Shown in pieces: positions 6,331 through 9,885 of a DNA stretch of 9,885 nt. Position numbers and translations under genes: made by a program. This DNA is from Bacteroidota bacterium (lineage in GTDB: Bacteria; Bacteroidota; Bacteroidia; Cytophagales; Cyclobacteriaceae): contig JAEZEH010000146.1 in the NCBI GenBank assembly GCA_023417785.1, positions 1 through 9,885 on the forward strand, written 5' to 3'. The notes below the pieces were generated by a model that saw only the letters and a program-made list of their open reading frames with translations, was not told where the DNA came from and did no database searches. Numbering within the stretch: the first letter of the stretch is position 1; each line of letters begins with the position of its first letter.

Positions 6331-7321
6331 GCGATTTGTTGCAACTTCAGAGAAAGACAAAAGACCGCTTCAGGGTGCCTCTGTTGAGGAAACGGAGAAT
6401 GCCAACATCGTGGCTATACCTGACAGAACGGAGAAACCCCGAGACCAAATCACAGGCGACAACATCGCCACAAGAGTCGATGATCATCATGCAAATGTTC
6501 CGGCTAACAGTTTTGATATTAAGCCACTTCATAAATTATCAGAATCTGATTCGGCAAGAGGTGAAATGGTCGTAGTTATCAGAACGCAACAAGAATTGGC
6601 ACATTCTGGCGAGTCTGAACATGATCAAAAAGATAAACGCCCTTCAACCTGGAGGCTAACCGCCGCCATCGCACCGCAGTTCTCCTACAGAACAGTCAGA
6701 CCTGTCGGAAATGATGACGTGCTCGTAACCAACATAAAGACTGGCTCCGGCTACCCTGAACGCGCGGGATTCGGATTTGCCGTTGGCGCCGGGAAAGAAA
6801 TCACGCGAAATCTCTACCTGGACGGCCAACTTACCTACTCGCGGACAAGCCAGACAATCGGATTCGCCTATGCTTCCGGAAAGATTGACACACTGCTAGC
6901 CATCCAGGGGCAGGATGGCAACGTCCGTGTGATACCGGTGTATCAGGTATCAAACCGTGAACAAAAAAGCACTATCGGATACGGAGGCGTCCGCATGACT
7001 GCGACACACTACTTCGGGGTGAAGGGTAAACGACGGTTCAATATTTCGGCCGGAGCCGGTTTGAATTTTATGGTGTCAAACACATTCGAAGAAAAAATAA
7101 ACGGAACGTGGGTCAGCCATGATAACCATCCCCTGGGCAAAATCAATTCTCATCTCACCCTGGGTGCCGGATACAACCTCGCATTCGGAAACGGGTGGGA
7201 AATCATGCTCAGCCCCATGTTTACCCGCTATCTCAAAAAAATCGAAACAAATCAACAACCTTTTCAGCTGGGTCATCGTTCCTATGGTTTGAATATCATG
7301 CTATCAAAATTATTAAGATAG
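6275..7321 (+). CDS. C-terminal outer-membrane beta-barrel of the Dma-like protein, +1 frame
   Basis: This frame is open from 5963 to the stop at 7321, but before about 6300 its translation is rich in R, Q and I and looks like a shadow of the upstream gene. From about 6310 (NEEGYERFVATSEKDKRP) it becomes a plausible charged linker. From 6640 (PSTWRLTAAIAPQFSYR) it alternates like a beta-barrel: GFGFAVGAGKEITRNLYLDGQLTYSR, RRFNISAGAGLNFMV, HLTLGAGYNLAF, and a closing RSYGLNIMLSKLL. This resembles the PorT/outer-membrane beta-barrel group of Bacteroidota. No signal peptide precedes it in its own frame, so export makes sense only as a fusion to the upstream transmembrane segment. The listed start is the last in-frame ATG before the coding-like part and is arbitrary; independent translation is doubtful. 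It is probably the second half of one gene. Confidence 0.65.
   Translation: MPIHLTIVTIPATNEEGYERFVATSEKDKRPLQGASVEETENANIVAIPDRTEKPRDQITGDNIATRVDDHHANVPANSFDIKPLHKLSESDSARGEMVVVIRTQQELAHSGESEHDQKDKRPSTWRLTAAIAPQFSYRTVRPVGNDDVLVTNIKTGSGYPERAGFGFAVGAGKEITRNLYLDGQLTYSRTSQTIGFAYASGKIDTLLAIQGQDGNVRVIPVYQVSNREQKSTIGYGGVRMTATHYFGVKGKRRFNISAGAGLNFMVSNTFEEKINGTWVSHDNHPLGKINSHLTLGAGYNLAFGNGWEIMLSPMFTRYLKKIETNQQPFQLGHRSYGLNIMLSKLLR
6304..6330 (+). other. Reading-frame break (+1) in the anti-sigma linker
   Basis: The coding-like frame changes from 5698's frame to the +1 frame between about 6300 and 6330. Removing one C from the CCC at 6304-6306 would give a smooth reading ...DDPATNEEGYERF..., so a one-base insertion in this short run is the simplest explanation. 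Alternatively the switch is at the stop: the bases before TGA are AGAAGG CTA TGA, an SD-like purine run next to a stop, loosely like the RF2 +1 recoding site. A sequencing error cannot be excluded. Confidence 0.6.
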
Positions 7322-7366
7322 TAGAACGACGTTAACGGCTTCTGGCTTTAATACTTATCTATATGA

Positions 7367-7397
7367 AAGGGTTGCCACCAATGGTAACCCTTTTTTT
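7367..7397 (+). terminator. Intrinsic terminator of the sigma/anti-sigma operon
   Basis: AAGGGTTGCCA (7367-7377) pairs with TGGTAACCCTT (7382-7392) in an 11-bp stem with one G-U pair and the loop CCAA. The T-run at 7391-7397 follows directly. It lies 46 bases after the beta-barrel stop codon and separates that operon from the next lipoprotein gene. Confidence 0.92.
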
Positions 7398-7489
7398 GCA
7401 TCAGCCACTTCTCAAAAAATTGTCACTTTATTTTTTTTTATCAGGCAACTCCCCGAAGTCAATTCCGGTCTGATCTCCAAAAAATAAAA

Positions 7490-9457
7490 ATGGCATACTA
7501 TAAAAACCTCATCGCTCTCATTCTTTTATTGGCTGGGTTCACCCTCACTTCCTGTAACGAAGATGACGAACCCGTCTCACCAGCAGGGCGTCTTGTTGCA
7601 ACAGCGGGTGAAGATCGAACTGTTGTTGTCAACAGTGAAATTTTGCTGGATGGATCTTTATCATTCAGTGAGGATAACAAACCCTTTACGTTCCACTGGA
7701 CGATAAAATCAAAGCCCTCCGGAAGTCTTGCCACACTCGTTTCGGCTACTGATAAAAAAGCAACCTTCACTCCTGACGTTGCGGGAGCGTATATCATCGA
7801 ACTGCAATTGAGACAAGATGGAAGAACAGCAGCAGACCAGATCGCGGTTACTGCAACATCGGGCCAGGCTAATGAACCTGAGACGGTGATCCTTAACAAG
7901 GACATTTCAACACCTACGATACTCGAGGATATTTTCTCCGATGAGGGCTCGCCGGACTATATTGTCACTACCAATATCAACGTCAATTCAGATCTGACCA
8001 TCAGGCCCGGCGTTGTGATTTATTTTGCTGACCACACGACGATGAATATCGCCACCGGGAAACTAAGCGCAATTGGAACCGAAGATAAGAAAATCCTCTT
8101 CAGAGGATATGGAAATACGCCTGCGTACTGGCGGGGCTTGGTTATCCAAAGCAAGAATGAAGAAAACACACTGGAGCATGTTACAATCACTGGTGGTGGG
8201 AGCATGGCGCTGAATGGATCCCAGGTGGTGGCGTCTTTATACCTTGAGGGGACCCCGACTTCCGGTGCCGCCCTCAGGATCTCTAACACCACGATAGCCC
8301 AAAGTGGCGGTTTCGGACTATTTGTTTCCGGCATGTCATCCCTTACCGGCTTCGCCAACAACACTTTTCAACAAAATGGTTATGCGGCGGCATACATTCC
8401 AGCGCGTCTGTTACATCTCGCCGACGCCTCGACTTCGTTTACCGGGAACGGCTTCAATGGGATAGAGACTTATGGTGATATCGAAACACCCGCTGAAACA
8501 CGTTTGAAGAAACTCACGAATGCTTCGTATCTCATAAGTAATCATTTGTATATTCGATCAGGCGTGGCTATTGATCCAGGTACCTCCTTCAAGATAAGTC
8601 AACACGCAACCATTGAAGTCACAGGTGCGGGGTATTTGAATGCCACAGGTCTCGCAGAAGAAAAAATTACGTTCAGTTCCAGAGGCGACAACCAATACTG
8701 GAATGGACTCTTGTTCAACACCGGCTCCGAAAACAACAAACTCCGTTACGTCGAGATTTCAAACGCGGGTCTTGAGAATATTGGCGGGGCCAGTCATCAG
8801 TCTAACGTTGTGATCGGCCCCGGTGCCAAAGCTTCCATTGTTCATTCTACTATTAAGAATGGACTTGGTTATGGCATCGTTGCTATTAGTAAAGATCAAC
8901 TCAATGAAGACATCATTCCGGCTAACGAATTCTTTAATCTTGCAAAAGGGATAATTTATCCGAAAGCGATTCAGTATCCGGACATGCCATCATTGAAGGG
9001 AGAATGGTTTGACCAATGGACGTTTCAGAACAACCGAACTTCCGTTTCAGCCAATTTTTACGATCAGGAATCCGCAACCTGGTTTGAAGGAGCAGAAAGT
9101 CCATGGACAATGACATCGGATAAAGGACTGGGCATTGTAATTAACGACGACAATTCGTTTGTCTGGGCCGCAGCCGAAGCCACACCATGGACGGGTTGCG
9201 AGAACTTCAATGCGGAGTTCATGAAAGGTTCCGTCGTCTGGGACGAAGAAACGATCACGTTCAACCAGGCATACTGGCGGAGCAAATTTGTCAATGTATG
9301 TGACCCTTCGCAGAACGCTGACCTGGAGGTTGAAACCGGTGAAATCGCCCTGCGTTACGAGATCAACAAGATGTATAATATGTTAACCGGCGAAGCATTC
9401 TGGCAGTTGAAGTTCTTCAACCCTGATAATTCAACCTTCTCCTATTACAGGCGCTGA
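7490..9457 (+). CDS. Surface lipoprotein with PKD-like and beta-helix domains
   Basis: A 655-residue lipoprotein of unknown specific role. The lipobox LTSC makes C22 the anchored residue. The following NEDDE is acidic, like the Bacteroidota lipoprotein export signal, so display on the outer face is likely. Residues about 33-123 form a PKD/REJ-like Ig domain (LVATAGEDRTVVVNSEILLDGSLSFS, FHWTIKSKPSG). Residues about 158-490 look like a right-handed parallel beta-helix with a visible duplication: LTIRPGVVIYF...KILFRGYGNTPAYWRGLVI (169-219) matches VAIDPGTSFKI...KITFSSRGDNQYWNGLLF (359-409). Residues about 500-655 form a separate beta-rich, tryptophan-rich domain (KGEWFDQWTF at its start; C570 and C604 may pair) that I cannot assign; a lipocalin-like fold is one guess. 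Beta-helices of this type often bind polysaccharides, but no lyase catalytic motif is evident. The gene stands alone between two terminators. Confidence 0.88.
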   Translation: MAYYKNLIALILLLAGFTLTSCNEDDEPVSPAGRLVATAGEDRTVVVNSEILLDGSLSFSEDNKPFTFHWTIKSKPSGSLATLVSATDKKATFTPDVAGAYIIELQLRQDGRTAADQIAVTATSGQANEPETVILNKDISTPTILEDIFSDEGSPDYIVTTNINVNSDLTIRPGVVIYFADHTTMNIATGKLSAIGTEDKKILFRGYGNTPAYWRGLVIQSKNEENTLEHVTITGGGSMALNGSQVVASLYLEGTPTSGAALRISNTTIAQSGGFGLFVSGMSSLTGFANNTFQQNGYAAAYIPARLLHLADASTSFTGNGFNGIETYGDIETPAETRLKKLTNASYLISNHLYIRSGVAIDPGTSFKISQHATIEVTGAGYLNATGLAEEKITFSSRGDNQYWNGLLFNTGSENNKLRYVEISNAGLENIGGASHQSNVVIGPGAKASIVHSTIKNGLGYGIVAISKDQLNEDIIPANEFFNLAKGIIYPKAIQYPDMPSLKGEWFDQWTFQNNRTSVSANFYDQESATWFEGAESPWTMTSDKGLGIVINDDNSFVWAAAEATPWTGCENFNAEFMKGSVVWDEETITFNQAYWRSKFVNVCDPSQNADLEVETGEIALRYEINKMYNMLTGEAFWQLKFFNPDNSTFSYYRR

Positions 9458-9477
9458 TTCGGAAAAGAATACACACG

Positions 9478-9511
9478 CGGGCTGACCATTGAACGGTCAG
9501 CCTGTTTTTTT
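9478..9511 (+). terminator. Intrinsic terminator after the beta-helix lipoprotein gene
   Basis: CGGGCTGACC (9478-9487) pairs with GGTCAGCCTG (9495-9504) in a 10-bp stem with one G-U pair and a 7-base loop, followed by T7 at 9505-9511. It lies 21 bases after the stop codon at 9457. Confidence 0.93.
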
Positions 9512-9580
9512 GGCCGGTACTCCCAGAAAACGGGCTTCAATAGAAATGCGATAAATCTCCCCAGGCTAACGTCTGGAAGG

Positions 9581-9611
9581 TTGATTCAATATCCGTTTTG
9601 GATTACTTTAG
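9581..9611 (+). promoter_or_regulatory. Candidate Bacteroidota-type promoter for the oxidoreductase gene
   Basis: TTG at 9581-9583, a 20-base spacer and TACTTTAG at 9604-9611 match the Bacteroidota vegetative pattern (TTG, about 19-21 bases, TAnnTTTG) with one mismatch. The box ends 35 bases before the ATG at 9647, and the upstream gene is closed by a terminator, so a promoter is expected in this gap. The match is by eye and could be chance. Confidence 0.35.
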
Positions 9612-9646
9612 GCGGCATTCTAAAAGTAAACAGTAAACCCTTACAC

Positions 9647-9885
9647 ATGACACCCCTTAAACCCATTAAAGTCGCCGTAGCCGGAGTAGGCTTCATTGGC
9701 CCGGTCCATATTGAATCGCTCCGCCGAGCCGGCAATATTGAAGTTGTCGCCCTTTTCCATCCTTTCGAAAACGAAGCTGCGGATAAGGCGCTGGCCATGG
9801 GGATACCAAAGTATTATATCGACTACGATCAAATGATACGCGAGGGCGATTTCGACTGCGTTCACATCTGCACTCCGAATAATTT
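9647..9885 (+). CDS. Gfo/Idh/MocA-family oxidoreductase, N-terminal part
   Basis: An ATG at 9647 opens a frame with no stop before the right edge; 79 residues are visible. The protein begins MTPLKPIKVAVAGVGFIGPV, with the GxGxxG nucleotide-binding loop AGVGFIG at about residues 12-18 after the first beta strand, as in the N-terminal Rossmann fold of NAD(P)-dependent Gfo/Idh/MocA dehydrogenases. The pattern continues with HIESLRRAGNIEVVAL, then YYIDYDQMIREGDFDCVHICTPN, where the (V/I)xICTPN strand is a family hallmark near the cofactor. These enzymes usually oxidise or reduce sugars or cyclitols in the cytoplasm; the substrate cannot be told from this part. The catalytic lysine motif (EKP) lies beyond the window. 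No clear Shine-Dalgarno sequence precedes the start. Confidence 0.9.
   Translation, partial: MTPLKPIKVAVAGVGFIGPVHIESLRRAGNIEVVALFHPFENEAADKALAMGIPKYYIDYDQMIREGDFDCVHICTPNN

Noticed and set aside
6327..6575. Frame of 82 codons whose ATG overlaps the stop at 6328 (ATGA) with an SD-like sequence before it
   Set aside because: Although the start looks well placed, the translation has no family features and covers the linker coding region in the third frame. The +1 frame carries the credible sequence there.
7411..7440. TTG and T9 run as a promoter for the beta-helix lipoprotein gene
   Set aside because: No TAnnTTTG box lies at a suitable distance from the TTG at 7420-7422; the region is only AT-rich.
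7498..7905. Minus-strand frame of 135 codons opposite the PKD-like domain
   Set aside because: It is the antisense shadow of a well-supported lipoprotein gene and has no recognisable features.

Overview
The window looks like part of a Bacteroidota chromosome, probably a free-living Cytophagales/Chitinophagales-type bacterium. The reasons are the protein family mix: lipoproteins with an acidic stretch after the lipid-anchored cysteine, an ECF sigma factor coupled to an anti-sigma protein ending in an outer-membrane barrel, a secreted GH29 fucosidase, a DUF4198 protein, and mostly absent Shine-Dalgarno sequences. The lineage is inferred from family content only. I see no rRNA, tRNA, CRISPR array, insertion sequence or phage gene.

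Left part (1-1945, minus strand): a two-gene operon. An Xaa-Pro aminopeptidase (M24B) is followed by a secreted DUF4198-type protein that runs off the left edge; stop and start codons overlap by one base. Divergently (1992-4272, plus strand), a secreted GH29 alpha-L-fucosidase is followed after one base by a cytoplasmic nitrilase-superfamily amidohydrolase. Only 46 bases separate the divergent start codons.

Middle part (4486-7321, plus strand): the most interesting region. A small lipoprotein with two cadherin-like/Ig-like repeats is followed by an ECF sigma factor, which overlaps a membrane protein. That protein has a short cytoplasmic anti-sigma-like head, one transmembrane helix, a long disordered linker and, in a different reading frame, a C-terminal outer-membrane beta-barrel. 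This is the layout of the dual membrane-spanning anti-sigma factors (Dma) and cognate Das sigma factors described in Bacteroides. In this copy the reading frame is broken by +1 inside the linker. The cause could be a real mutation, a sequence error, or recoding. A strong intrinsic terminator closes the unit at 7367-7397.

Right part (7490-9885, plus strand): a monocistronic, probably surface-exposed lipoprotein follows. It has a PKD-like domain, a duplicated right-handed beta-helix module and an unassigned C-terminal domain, and it ends at a second clear terminator (9478-9511). After it, a Gfo/Idh/MocA-family oxidoreductase starts at 9647 and is cut by the right edge. The fucosidase and the oxidoreductase both fit carbohydrate metabolism, but the window shows no SusC/SusD pair and so no classical polysaccharide utilisation locus.
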